Source: Vibrio aphrogenes (GTDB lineage: Bacteria; Pseudomonadota; Gammaproteobacteria; Enterobacterales; Vibrionaceae). Taken from it: a stretch of DNA of 64,000 bases. The stretch spans positions 992,001-1,056,000 of the forward strand of contig NZ_AP018689.1 in assembly GCF_002157735.2 (NCBI RefSeq). Reading direction: 5' to 3'. A program made the position numbers and the translations under genes. Below the pieces are notes generated by a model that saw nothing but the letters and a program-made list of their open reading frames with translations, had not been told where the DNA came from and did no database searches. Positions 1 to 8,874 of the stretch are shown here, in pieces; positions within the stretch are counted from its first letter, which is position 1, and every line of letters begins with the position of its first letter.

Positions 1-146
1 ATGGCAAAAAGATAAGGGATGAAGAAGGCTCCACCACCGTTTTCGTATGCCATATATGGAAAACGCCATATATTACCCAAACCTATTGCCGATCCTACGG
101 CTGCTAGAACAAAGCCCGCTCGGGAGCCCCATTGTTCTCTTTTCAT
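1..146 (-). CDS. NSS-family sodium-dependent transporter, N-terminal fragment
   Basis: The reverse strand opens with ATG at 146 and stays open to the window edge (48 residues). The protein starts [12 protein letters not shown] and carries the hallmark first-helix motif of neurotransmitter:sodium symporters, [14 protein letters not shown] followed by [10 protein letters not shown], which forms the unwound TM1 sodium and substrate site. The family imports amino acids or related solutes with Na+ across the inner membrane. The C-terminal nine tenths lie outside the window, so the substrate cannot be inferred. It is divergent from ynhF across a roughly 565-base gap. Confidence 0.9.
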   Translation of the reverse strand, partial: MKREQWGSRAGFVLAAVGSAIGLGNIWRFPYMAYENGGGAFFIPYLFA

Positions 147-711
147 GTACAAATCCTCTGTAACTGCACGGTTGGATACTTAACAAAAAATAAACAAGAG
201 TCATTTTTATGGTTTTAAATGCTGTTTTATTTGTTTAGTTCCAGATTATTATTCTGATATTTATCATCTGTGTTTGCAGAAGGTGAAATTTTCACCTGTG
301 CATCATTTGAGGTTACATATTCAATGAAAATAACGCAATAGATGGAACAAAATGTAAATGGGCGGTTAATTATTGGATAAAACTTGATATATTTTACAAT
401 GTGCTTCATTTAACTGCTTTTACTTAGATTTATAGTTAAATTAGCTAGGTGTGTATTAAATGACTTAATATTAATTTTGTAGCTATTTGTACGCTAAGTG
501 ATGTTTTAATGTGCAGTTTTACGATCTGGAACGATATTTTGTTCTAGGTTCTGTTAGTAGGAAGGTAGTTTTGATTGTTTGTTAGAACATGCTCAAGATA
601 CTGGTGTAAATGCAGCACATAAGTTGGTTTTCTATCTTAAAAATAATTTCATGAGTTTAGAATTTTTAGTCATGTTATTATCATTCATTAACAACAAAGA
701 GAGGTTTTATT
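147..711. other. Intergenic region between NSS transporter and ynhF
   Basis: This AT-rich divergent spacer should hold the promoters of the transporter (left) and ynhF (right). The only clear structure is a perfect inverted repeat at 281-297. A 60-codon reverse frame at 227-409 has low-complexity, AT-driven composition and no recognisable homology; I do not call it a gene. Confidence 0.5.
281..297. promoter_or_regulatory. Perfect palindrome, possible operator
   Basis: The arms AGGTGAAA and TTTCACCT flank a single central T. It lies 135 bases upstream of the NSS transporter start, on the promoter side. Perfect 8-base arms with a 1-base spacer fit a dimeric regulator. I cannot assign a regulator; it does not match CRP, FNR or TyrR consensus well. 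Confidence 0.35.
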
Positions 712-801
712 ATGAGTCGTGATTTGAAAATTTCGGTAGCTATTATTTTTTCGATTGTCGTTTGTTTAAGTGTGTTTGCAGCGATTGTCGTAACACATTA
801 A
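712..801 (+). CDS. ynhF: YnhF-family small membrane protein
   Basis: A 29-codon gene starting MSRDLKISVA and ending AAIVVTH. It has the same length and pattern as E. coli YnhF as I remember it: MS-x-DLK-(I/F)-S start, one hydrophobic helix filling residues 8-27, and a terminal small residue plus His. A strong ribosome site (GAGAGG about 7 bases before ATG) supports expression. It is an inner-membrane mini-protein of unknown function. It precedes the patatin-like gene by 27 bases and may share its transcript. It is short enough to be missed by most gene finders. Confidence 0.8.
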   Translation: MSRDLKISVAIIFSIVVCLSVFAAIVVTH

Positions 802-828
802 TGGCCCATCTACCCCAGGAGTATGTGA

Positions 829-2010
829 GTGAATAATACGGGTACTATTACCGATCAAGGTATAGCTGTTGATGTCACCACGTTAAACAAGTATGCCAAT
901 GGTCGGCACGCTTTAGTTGCTCAGGGCGGAGGACAAAAAGGTATTTTTACAGCAGGGGTCTTAGACAGTTTTTTAGAAGCGGCCTTAGACCCTTTTGATG
1001 TATTTTATGGTACCTCTGCCGGTGCGTTGAATTTGACGTCTTATCTTTGCCGACAAAAAGGATTAGGCAAAGCTTTTATCAATGAACTGACAGTGAGGCC
1101 CGAGTTTTTTCGTCTATTCAAACATATTCGCCGTAAGCAACGGCTTGATCTCGATTGGGCTTTTGAACAATTGATCGCTCCCCCTTATTTGCTCGATATT
1201 GATGTGGGTCGCTTTGCATTAGGTGACCGTGAAGCCTATGCGGCGGTAACGAATATTCATGATTTACATGATGAATATTTACCTATTTTTTCTCATCAAT
1301 GGTCAGATGTATTGAAAGCAACCTGTGCGATTCCCGCTTTGTATCGACACGAAGTAAAAATTGATAATCAATTGTATGTGGATGGAGGCGTATCCGCTGC
1401 CATTCCAGCGCAAGAAGCATGGCGACAAGGAGCCCGCTTAATTACCGTGATTCGCACAGAGCCGGTCGCGTTAAATGAAGAAATGCAAGATGAACAAAGT
1501 GCCAATAGTTTAAATGCATTTTTAAATCGAGTGGGCTTAGAACAGCCTTTAGGTGCCATTCAGAGCCGTATTGCTGAAAGAACGGCAAGTTGGCGCTTAG
1601 ATTTCGATAACTTTTTAAAACAAAGAATTGCACGTTCTAAACTGATCGACACGGAGCAAAAAAAGCCGGTTTTAAATGGTGGACGTTGGTTATTTGGCAG
1701 TGGCGATGTGTATCGCTTGTGTCATTTATTAGGTGACCAGTTTGATGCGGGTGTGATGGACATGCTGTTGGTCCATCATCAAACCTTTACTCTGACGCAT
1801 AATTTTATGATAAAACCACCAGATGATTGTTTTATCTTACAAATTGCTCCAGAAGAGCCCTTGAGATCGTCACCTTTATTAAGCAAACCAGAAGATTTAG
1901 AATTTGATTATCAATTGGGGTTACAAGCTGGTAAGCGCTTTATTGAACAATACACGGCACTGACTTGTCGACCCCCCGTGGTTCATGATAATGCTTATCT
2001 TAATTTTTAA
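829..2010 (+). CDS. Patatin-like phospholipase family protein (YjjU-like)
   Basis: A 393-residue protein with the patatin hydrolase fold. The oxyanion glycine loop GGGQKG is at residues 33-38, the nucleophile elbow GTSAG at 61-65 with Ser63, and the DGG motif supplies catalytic Asp185, so the Ser-Asp dyad is intact. Family members hydrolyse acyl esters of phospholipids; this bacterial subgroup (YjjU-type) lacks a signal peptide and is probably cytoplasmic or membrane-associated. The start is GTG at 829, with AGGAG at 817-821; the nearby ATG at 823 is followed immediately by a stop. The true substrate is unknown. Confidence 0.85.
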   Translation: MNNTGTITDQGIAVDVTTLNKYANGRHALVAQGGGQKGIFTAGVLDSFLEAALDPFDVFYGTSAGALNLTSYLCRQKGLGKAFINELTVRPEFFRLFKHIRRKQRLDLDWAFEQLIAPPYLLDIDVGRFALGDREAYAAVTNIHDLHDEYLPIFSHQWSDVLKATCAIPALYRHEVKIDNQLYVDGGVSAAIPAQEAWRQGARLITVIRTEPVALNEEMQDEQSANSLNAFLNRVGLEQPLGAIQSRIAERTASWRLDFDNFLKQRIARSKLIDTEQKKPVLNGGRWLFGSGDVYRLCHLLGDQFDAGVMDMLLVHHQTFTLTHNFMIKPPDDCFILQIAPEEPLRSSPLLSKPEDLEFDYQLGLQAGKRFIEQYTALTCRPPVVHDNAYLNF

Positions 2011-2054
2011 TCTCTGTAGTAGTTATTCTCAGCTGAGGTTAAATAGCAAAAAAT

Positions 2055-2083
2055 AAGGGGCATTCAAATAAGAGTGCCCCTTT
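2055..2083. terminator. Bidirectional terminator between patatin gene and pykA
   Basis: Inverted repeat AAGGGGCA...TGCCCCTT followed by a T run on the plus strand and preceded by an A-rich run that serves the minus strand. It sits between two convergent genes. Confidence 0.75.
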
Positions 2084-2106
2084 CATTTGGTTGTTATATC
2101 ATGCGC

Positions 2107-3552
2107 TTATTCGACATTGATAATACGCATACAGTTGGTTGAGCCCACTAAGTCCATCACGTCACCTTGAGTGATAATCACTTTATCGCCCGCAGAGAGT
2201 AGGTGTTTTTGCTTTAACGTTTCAATGGCAGATAATGCGCAAGGTAATCCCGATCCCGCTTCATTTTCAAAGTAAACCGGCGTTACTCCGCGATAAAGTG
2301 CAGCACGGTTCAGCGTACTTTCATTACGAGATAAAGCAAAGATAGGTAAACCTGAACTTAGACGAGACATCATTAAAGGGGTACGACCTGATTCTGTCAT
2401 AGAAATCATAGCGGTGATCCCTTCCATGTGGTTGGCCGAATACATGGTTGCCATCGCAATGGTTTCTTCAGCCGATTCAAATTTACGGTCTAAACGGTAA
2501 TTAGATACATTAACCGATGGCATTTTTTCTGCGCCAATACACACTTCAGCCATGGATTTGACCGTTTCTACTGGGAAGTTACCAGCCGCAGTTTCGGCTG
2601 ACAACATGACTGCATCAGTGCCATCTAATACGGCGTTCGCCACATCCATAACTTCCGCTCGGGTGGGCATTGGGCTGGTGATCATCGACTCCATCATTTG
2701 TGTTGCTGTAATCACATTGCGATCTAAGCTGCGAGCTCGGCGAATCAATTGTTTTTGCACGCCGACCAGTTCAGCATCGCCAATTTCAACGCCAAGATCA
2801 CCACGTGCCACCATCACAACATCTGATGCCAGAATGATATCGTCCATGCTCTCTTCACTGATCACTGTTTCTGCACGTTCTACTTTCGCCACTAATTTAG
2901 CTTCTAATCCCGCATCACGAGCTAAGCGACGTGCATAATGCATATCTTCACCATTTCTTGGGAAGGAGATAGCTAAGTAATCCACTTTAATTTTAGCGGC
3001 GGTCAGGATGTCTTGTTTGTCTTTTTCGGTTAAGGCGTCCGCAGATAAGCCACCGCCTTTTTTATTGATGCCTTTATTATTAGAAAGTGGGCCTGCCACG
3101 GTGACTTCGGTATGTACTTTATTGTCATCGACGCCTAATACTTTGAGTTGAACACGGCCATCATCTAATAACAAAATATCACCAGGGCTGACATCTTTGG
3201 GTAATTCTTTGTAATCGACGCCAACGGCATATTGATCACCTGCGCCTTTGGGTAACTCACTATCTAAAGTAAATTTATCGCCAATATTGAGTTGGATTTT
3301 GCCATCTTTAAAGGTAGAAACACGGATTTTAGGACCTTGAAGATCGCCGAGAATGGCGACATGAATACCGAGTCTAGCCGCAATGTTGCGTACTTTTTCG
3401 GCGCGAAGAATATGGTCTTCGGCTGAACCATGGGAAAAGTTCATGCGAACGACATTAGCACCAGCTTTGATAATTTCTTCTAACACATTATCTTTATCGG
3501 TTGCAGGACCTAAGGTAGTGACAATTTTGGTACGTCTTAAACGTTTAGACAT
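2107..3552 (-). CDS. pykA: Pyruvate kinase II
   Basis: Converts phosphoenolpyruvate and ADP to pyruvate and ATP, the last step of glycolysis. The start [19 protein letters not shown] is that of the E. coli PykA (type II, AMP-activated) subfamily rather than PykF. The barrel shows [32 protein letters not shown] metal and substrate residues (here MDDIILASD then ARGDLGVE) and [10 protein letters not shown]. Length is 481 residues, as expected. An upstream in-frame ATG would add four residues (MELC), but the family start is the ATG at 3552. It is divergent from mlc. Confidence 0.96.
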   Translation of the reverse strand: MSKRLRRTKIVTTLGPATDKDNVLEEIIKAGANVVRMNFSHGSAEDHILRAEKVRNIAARLGIHVAILGDLQGPKIRVSTFKDGKIQLNIGDKFTLDSELPKGAGDQYAVGVDYKELPKDVSPGDILLLDDGRVQLKVLGVDDNKVHTEVTVAGPLSNNKGINKKGGGLSADALTEKDKQDILTAAKIKVDYLAISFPRNGEDMHYARRLARDAGLEAKLVAKVERAETVISEESMDDIILASDVVMVARGDLGVEIGDAELVGVQKQLIRRARSLDRNVITATQMMESMITSPMPTRAEVMDVANAVLDGTDAVMLSAETAAGNFPVETVKSMAEVCIGAEKMPSVNVSNYRLDRKFESAEETIAMATMYSANHMEGITAMISMTESGRTPLMMSRLSSGLPIFALSRNESTLNRAALYRGVTPVYFENEAGSGLPCALSAIETLKQKHLLSAGDKVIITQGDVMDLVGSTNCMRIINVE

Positions 3553-3816
3553 GCATAACTCCATTTGTGATTAAAAATAACTTTATTCACATTACCATTA
3601 ATTTGTTTCAGCTTTCATTAAGAACTGGAACAAAATGTGACCGTCTAAAAATAAAGCTCAAGTGACTCTCTTAAAGGGATTTTATTGATGTATTTGAATA
3701 GAATAACGAGAAATAAAAATATAAGCGTGATACCTGTCACGCAACCGCAGTACTGAGCTTCACAATTAGTTTGGGGTGTAAAAAAATTGCAGCCTGTTTC
3801 TAATAAGGAGTACGTT

Positions 3817-5031
3817 ATGTACATGGCTCAACCTGGTCATATTGATCAAATTAAGCAAATCAATACAGGTCGTGTATATAAATTGATTGATCAATTTGGC
3901 CCGATTTCTCGAATTGATTTATCAAAATTAAGCGGCTTGGCACCAGCCAGTATCACTAAGATATCCCGCGAACTCATGGAAGGGCATCTCATTCACGAAA
4001 CCGTGGTGCAAGAAGCTTTATCTCGTGGTCGTCCTGCTGTTGGCCTGCAAACTAATAATGTAGGTTGGCAATTTTTATCGGTTCGCTTGGGTAAAGGGTA
4101 TCTTATTCTGGCATTACATGAACTAGATGGAGAGATTGTCGTTGATCATAAAGTTACGATTGAAGCTTCTGATCAAATACTATTACAACAGCGTATTTTG
4201 GAGGAAATAGACGCGTTTTTTATACAGAATGCGAAATTAGTGGAACGGATGACCAGTATTGCCGTGACATTGCCAGCCAAAGTGAATTTTTCGGAAGGCA
4301 AAGTGCTGCAAATGCCGTACTTCAATATATTAAATTTAGACTTAGGGCCCGCTATTTATAATAAAACTGGTGTTCCCGTTTTTATTGCTAATGATACTAG
4401 CGCGTGGGCATTAGCTGAAATGCTATTTGGTCAATCTCAAGAAGTGGATAATTCCCTATTGGTGAGTAACCATCAAGGTGTGGCCGCTGGAGTGATTTTA
4501 AATGGTCGCCTTGCTTATAATCGCTTCGGTAATATGGGCGAACTTGGACATGTACAAATTGATCCTAATGGTGAGCGTTGTGAGTGTGGAAAACACGGCT
4601 GTTTAGATGTGGTGGCTTCCTCTGAAGCGGTATGCCGCGCAGTGGTTAAGCAGCTTGAAAGTGGTGAAAAAAGTACCTTGTCTGCAGAGCATTTGACGAT
4701 GGAAAAAATATGCTCAGCGGCGATGAATGGTGATCCGTTAGCGATTCGAGCCATTGAGAAATTAGGTAATGATTTAGGTAAAGGGATTGCAATTATGGTG
4801 AATATATTCAGTCCCGAAAAGATCTTATTAGGCGGAGCATTAACCAAAGCTAAATCGATTCTTTTTCCTGCTATTTCAAACGTTTTACAACAAGATAATT
4901 TTGCTCTTTATGAAAAAGATATTCCCATTGTTGAATGTAAGTTTTTCACTCAAACGACCATGCCAGGCGCTGCCTTAATTAAACAAGCTCTGTACGATGG
5001 CTCATTGCTATTAAAAGTGATCGAAGGTTAA
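3817..5031 (+). CDS. mlc: Mlc, ROK-family repressor of glucose uptake
   Basis: A transcriptional repressor that in enterobacteria controls ptsG, ptsHI and manXYZ and is sequestered by dephosphorylated EIICB-Glc at the membrane. The N-terminus QPGHIDQIKQINTGRVYKLI and the winged helix SRIDLSKLSGLAPASITKI match Mlc closely, more than NagC. The ROK zinc site is complete: His245, Cys255, Cys257, Cys262. I chose ATG 3817, preceded by AAGGAG; a TTG ten codons upstream is in frame but poorly placed. Length 404 residues (E. coli 406). It lies divergent from pykA, a sensible pairing of glycolytic functions. Confidence 0.92.
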   Translation: MYMAQPGHIDQIKQINTGRVYKLIDQFGPISRIDLSKLSGLAPASITKISRELMEGHLIHETVVQEALSRGRPAVGLQTNNVGWQFLSVRLGKGYLILALHELDGEIVVDHKVTIEASDQILLQQRILEEIDAFFIQNAKLVERMTSIAVTLPAKVNFSEGKVLQMPYFNILNLDLGPAIYNKTGVPVFIANDTSAWALAEMLFGQSQEVDNSLLVSNHQGVAAGVILNGRLAYNRFGNMGELGHVQIDPNGERCECGKHGCLDVVASSEAVCRAVVKQLESGEKSTLSAEHLTMEKICSAAMNGDPLAIRAIEKLGNDLGKGIAIMVNIFSPEKILLGGALTKAKSILFPAISNVLQQDNFALYEKDIPIVECKFFTQTTMPGAALIKQALYDGSLLLKVIEG

Positions 5032-5048
5032 GGTTCGATTAACCAACA

Positions 5049-5076
5049 AAAGCCAGTGTGTTAGAGAACTGGCTTT
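5049..5076 (+). terminator. Probable terminator after mlc
   Basis: A 9-base perfect stem AAAGCCAGT/ACTGGCTTT with a 10-base loop lies 18 bases after the mlc stop. The T tract is short, so it may be weak or may also serve the convergent yciK. Confidence 0.55.
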
Positions 5077-5106
5077 GTGGTTGACGAGTTAAAAATAAGA
5101 GCCAAC

Positions 5107-5868
5107 TTAGGATTTAAAGAGTTTATTGCGTTCCGGTTGCGCATCCACACATTGACCATGCAACGTACGTCCTTCTGGAGCCATTAAATAGACATACAGA
5201 GGCATAATATCTTGCGGTGTTTTTAATAACTCGACATCTTCAGCCGGGTAGGCCGAGGCACGCATTTTAGTGCGAGTCGCGCCTGGGTTGATTGCATTGA
5301 CACGAATGGAGGTATCGCTTAATTCGTCGGCTAAAATTTGCATCATTCCCTCGGTCGCAAATTTTGAGATCGAATAGCTGGCCCAGTAAGCTTTACCAAT
5401 ATGACCGACAGTGGATGAGGTGAAGACAATGCGTCCATCGGGCGATTTTTTTAATAAAGGCAGCAAGGCTTGTGTCATTAACAATTGCGCTTTGACATTG
5501 ACCTGCATCACATCATCAAAACTGGCTTCGTCAATTTGCTCAAATGGCGTAATAGCGCCAAGTAACCCAGCGTTGTGCAACAAGCCATCAAGTTGACCAA
5601 ATTGCTCACCAATGGTATCAGCCATATCAAGGTAGTTTTGTTTGCTGGCCCCTTTCATATCAAGAGGAACAATCGCAGCTTGCGGGTATCCTTTTGATTC
5701 AATTTCATCGTAGACGGCTTCTAATTTTGCCACAGTTCGACCTAAAAGAATGACCGTTGCACCGTGTTGAGCGTAGTGAAGTGCCGCCTCTTTGCCGATA
5801 CCATCACCAGCACCTGTAATTAAAATGGTTTTTCCAGCCAGTGCTGTTGGAGTCACAGAATAATTCAC
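5107..5868 (-). CDS. yciK: YciK-family short-chain dehydrogenase/reductase
   Basis: A 253-residue classical SDR. The Rossmann motif TGAGDGIG is at residues 18-25, NAG follows at about 90-95, and the active site has the Ser of TSSTVG and the YSISK catalytic pair. The pattern HNAGLLG and KFATEGMMQ(I/V)LADE matches E. coli YciK. The reaction is an NAD(P)-dependent oxidoreduction of unknown substrate in the cytoplasm. In enterobacteria yciK sits close to sohB, yciN and topA; the same cluster occurs here, supporting orthology. It is divergent from sohB. Confidence 0.92.
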   Translation of the reverse strand: MNYSVTPTALAGKTILITGAGDGIGKEAALHYAQHGATVILLGRTVAKLEAVYDEIESKGYPQAAIVPLDMKGASKQNYLDMADTIGEQFGQLDGLLHNAGLLGAITPFEQIDEASFDDVMQVNVKAQLLMTQALLPLLKKSPDGRIVFTSSTVGHIGKAYWASYSISKFATEGMMQILADELSDTSIRVNAINPGATRTKMRASAYPAEDVELLKTPQDIMPLYVYLMAPEGRTLHGQCVDAQPERNKLFKS

Positions 5869-6001
5869 CGTATACCGTCCTTATCTAACTTTATGTCACA
5901 TCAATGTTTATGCCATAATGCCGTACTATTTATTGTCGTAGTGGTTGGCATCAACAAACGAGCTTACCATACACTAGATCATTATATTTGAGGGAATGAT
6001 A

Positions 6002-7063
6002 TTGGAATTTTTACTGGATTATGGGCTGTTTTTAGCCAAAGTCGTGACGTTTGTCGTTGCTGTGATTGCTTTAGTGGTAGGGGTAAAAGTTTTAGGCTCT
6101 AAAGGTGGTCAGGCAAAAGGCGAATTGCAAGTTACGAATCTTTCTGAAAAACATGAGGAAACGGTCGCGCAGCTTGAAGAACATTTACACGATGAGGTGT
6201 ATTTAAAAGCGCGTCATAAAGTGCAGCAGAAAGAGCAAAAAGAAAAGCATAAACAAGAATCAAAGCAAGCGAAAAAGGCTGCCAAAGCCGGAGAGCTAGT
6301 GGATACGCGTAAGCCGCATTTATTTGTGTTGGATTTTAACGGTAGTATCGATGCCAAAGAAGTTGCTTCATTACGTGAAGAAGTCACCGCGATCTTAGCG
6401 GTAGCTAAAGACAATGATGAAGTTTTGGTCCGTCTAGAAAGTGGTGGTGGTATGGTCCACGGATATGGTCTAGCATCTTCTCAATTAGACCGTTTAAAAA
6501 ATGCCAATATCAAATTAACCATTGCGGTTGATAAAGTGGCAGCAAGTGGTGGCTATATGATGGCCTGTGTGGCTGATAAAATTGTGTCCGCCCCTTTTGC
6601 CATTGTGGGCTCAATCGGTGTGATTGCACAAATCCCTAATTTTAATAAATTGCTTAAAAAGAATGATATTGAATTTGAACAAATGACCGCAGGTGAATAT
6701 AAAAGAACCTTAACGATGTTTGGTGAGAATACCGATAAAGCACGCGAGAAGTTTAAGCATGAATTGGAAGAAACCCATGGTCTGTTTAAAGATTTTATCC
6801 GAGTTCACCGTCCAAGTTTAGCGCTTGAAAAAGTGGCGACGGGAGAGCATTGGTTTGGTACTCAAGCATTAGAACTGGGTTTAGTGGATGAAATTAAAAC
6901 CTCAGATGATTTGATTATTGAAGCGAGTAAAGAGAAGTCGGTTTTAGCTTTACACTATGTACGCAAGAAAAAATTATCCGATAAAATCTCAGGTAGTGCG
7001 GCTAAAACGGTCGATAGTATATTGTTAAAATTAGTCTCACGTGGTCAACGTCCGATTGTTTAA
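6002..7063 (+). CDS. sohB: SohB, inner-membrane S49-family peptidase
   Basis: A SppA/S49-type serine peptidase anchored by an N-terminal helix (about residues 8-30), then a charged Lys/Gln-rich linker and the protease domain. The nucleophile is the Ser of VAASGGYMMACVADK and the general base the Lys of GEYKRTL, both present. Start choice: TTG at 6002 aligns exactly with the E. coli initiator and stands 6 bases from AGGGA at 5991; the ATG at 5996 overlaps that ribosome site with no spacing. Length is 353 residues from TTG. In E. coli, extra sohB copies suppress htrA (degP) loss. Confidence 0.93.
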   Translation: MEFLLDYGLFLAKVVTFVVAVIALVVGVKVLGSKGGQAKGELQVTNLSEKHEETVAQLEEHLHDEVYLKARHKVQQKEQKEKHKQESKQAKKAAKAGELVDTRKPHLFVLDFNGSIDAKEVASLREEVTAILAVAKDNDEVLVRLESGGGMVHGYGLASSQLDRLKNANIKLTIAVDKVAASGGYMMACVADKIVSAPFAIVGSIGVIAQIPNFNKLLKKNDIEFEQMTAGEYKRTLTMFGENTDKAREKFKHELEETHGLFKDFIRVHRPSLALEKVATGEHWFGTQALELGLVDEIKTSDDLIIEASKEKSVLALHYVRKKKLSDKISGSAAKTVDSILLKLVSRGQRPIV

Positions 7064-7120
7064 AAGCTAACTTGAATAGACAAGAATAATCAGAACTGAT
7101 TTATATCAATCTTTATTGAA

Positions 7121-7152
7121 AAAAGCTCACCAGGTGTGGGCTTATTTTTTTT
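7121..7152 (+). terminator. Terminator after sohB
   Basis: Stem AAGCTCAC/GTGGGCTT followed by a run of eight T residues; it lies about 60 bases past the sohB stop. Confidence 0.7.
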
Positions 7153-7354
7153 GTATTTATCCTGTCATTTTTTGATATTTTCGCCATATTTAACGGGATA
7201 TTGCAGCAAATGGGGACGTTTTTTAACTTGATGTAGAATGTGGGGGAAGTTTCAATGAGGTATCCTTTAAATTTCAAAGCTTGAATTTGGTCACATTTAA
7301 AAGCAATATTCGATTATCTTCCTTACTTTGTATCTAATTGTTACGAGAAACCAA

Positions 7355-8200
7355 ATGGACAACAACAATCAATTTGAATCGTTAATGCCCGTTGACATGG
7401 CTAAGAAAGCCGCAGAAACTGGTGTTTATAAAGTTAATAAATCCTTCTTTAAAACCTTTATGCTTGCCATGACTGCAGGTATGCAGATTGGTATTGCTTT
7501 TTTATTTTACACCACAGTAACCAGTGGCACAGAGTCAGTGGCTCCAGGCTTCTCTCACTTTGTTGGTGGTTTAGCTTTTAGTTTAGGCCTGATTCTTGTG
7601 GTCGTAACTGGCAGCGAATTATTTACTAGCTCTACTTTAGTGGTAGTAGCAAGAGCCAGTGGCATGATTACTTGGGGTCAGTTGATTAAAAACTGGATTC
7701 AAGTTTACATTGGTAACTTTTGTGGTTGTATCCTTTTAGTAGGTATTATGTTGGTTGCTCAACAATATATGAGTGATAACGGCGGTATCGGTATTAATAC
7801 TATGCATATTGCACAGCATAAAATGCACCATTCATTTGCGTCAGCTGTTGCACTAGGCACAATGGCAAACTTACTGGTTTGTATTGCAGTTTGGATGTCA
7901 TATTCAGGTCGTACTTTGACTGATAAAATGTTGATTCTGATTTTACCTGTGGCTATGTTTGTCGCGTCAGGCTTTGAGCATAGCATCGCCAACATGTTCC
8001 AAATTCCATTGGCGATTGGTATTAAGAATTTTGCGCCAGCAGAGTTTTGGGAAATGACGGGTACCACTGCCAGTCAGTTCGCTGATTTAAACATGGCAGA
8101 TTTTGTGATGAATAACCTTATTCCTGTGACCATTGGTAATATCATTGGTGGTAGTGTGTTCGTCGGGCTTTGGTTCTGGTCGATTTTCTTACGCAAATAA
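7355..8200 (+). CDS. focA: FocA formate channel
   Basis: A 281-residue formate/nitrite transporter family protein with six membrane helices and the family signatures FTSSTLVVVARASG and FVASGFEHSIANMF; the His in the second (pore His209 in E. coli FocA) is conserved. It mediates bidirectional formate or proton/formate movement across the inner membrane. ATG 7355 was preferred over an in-frame TTG nine codons upstream. In enterobacteria focA is cotranscribed with pflB; here it is followed by a strong terminator and no pflB lies nearby, so it is transcribed alone. Confidence 0.93.
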   Translation: MDNNNQFESLMPVDMAKKAAETGVYKVNKSFFKTFMLAMTAGMQIGIAFLFYTTVTSGTESVAPGFSHFVGGLAFSLGLILVVVTGSELFTSSTLVVVARASGMITWGQLIKNWIQVYIGNFCGCILLVGIMLVAQQYMSDNGGIGINTMHIAQHKMHHSFASAVALGTMANLLVCIAVWMSYSGRTLTDKMLILILPVAMFVASGFEHSIANMFQIPLAIGIKNFAPAEFWEMTGTTASQFADLNMADFVMNNLIPVTIGNIIGGSVFVGLWFWSIFLRK

Positions 8201-8224
8201 GTTTTTCAACATATCAAGAACAAC

Positions 8225-8255
8225 GATGCCCTAGCATAGACTAGGGCATCTTTTT
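8225..8255 (+). terminator. Strong terminator after focA
   Basis: Perfect 10-base stem GATGCCCTAG/CTAGGGCATC, 6-base loop, then TTTTT; it also faces the convergent yciN. Confidence 0.88.
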
Positions 8256-8281
8256 ATCTCGGTTTTTAGTTTGATAAGAGA

Positions 8282-8539
8282 TCAGTGAACGGTATGTTCT
8301 AGCGTAAATTCTTTTGAAAGATGCAGCGCAAGGTATTTAAACATATTAAACACAACCGTGGTTTTTTCAGTTGGAAGCCCTTGTTCATCTAAGAAAAATT
8401 CACCTTTAAAAATGAGGACATCGTCTTTTTCTGTCACAGATGTCGCACGCATGCCTTCCACATAATCCGCGTGATCTTGAATGACCTGATTGGCGATAAG
8501 AAGAAGTTCAAATTCAGAGATGGCTTTCTTGTTGGTCAT
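8282..8539 (-). CDS. yciN: YciN family protein (DUF2498)
   Basis: An 85-residue protein. The stretch GEFFLDEQGLPTEKTTVVFN corresponds to the conserved core of E. coli YciN (GDYFLDEQGLPT, VFNMFK), and the length fits. It is a small soluble cytoplasmic protein of unknown function. In E. coli yciN also sits beside topA in opposite orientation, as here. Confidence 0.88.
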   Translation of the reverse strand: MTNKKAISEFELLLIANQVIQDHADYVEGMRATSVTEKDDVLIFKGEFFLDEQGLPTEKTTVVFNMFKYLALHLSKEFTLEHTVH

Positions 8540-8874
8540 AATTGCCTACTTTAAAGTCTAGTTTGCAAGATAAGTTGTTTTACAAGTTGGGTTGAATCTA
8601 TCGAAATAAGTCGGTATTGTCCGCTTCGATTCAATTCCAGAAGAAACCAGTTTATACCTAAGTTGAGTATGGGTCTAACGTAAAATATCAATCAATTAGA
8701 GAGCTTAAGTTGCATTTTCTCAATTGGTGATATGTCATCCACTCAGAATGAAAAGTAAAAAAACAGGTTGACCTTACTTAAATCTCACTCGATAGTAAAA
8801 AAAGAAGTAATTTAATTATAAACAGTGTGCGTATCCAATTAAGCGTAACCTGATGAGGATGTTTAGAAACTGTT
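8540..8874. other. Divergent yciN/topA promoter region
   Basis: 335 bases without an open frame. It should hold the yciN promoter and the supercoiling-responsive topA promoter(s). A -35-like TTGACC at about 8768 stands near the topA side, but no unambiguous -10 partner could be assigned. The ribosome site for topA is weak (GAGGA about 17 bases upstream). Confidence 0.4.

Noticed and set aside
227..409. 60-codon reverse frame upstream of ynhF
   Set aside because: No ribosome site, AT-driven residue composition and no family resemblance; lies in a promoter region.
2552..2938. 128-codon forward frame inside pykA
   Set aside because: Antisense shadow rich in Ser/Thr/Ala with no family similarity.
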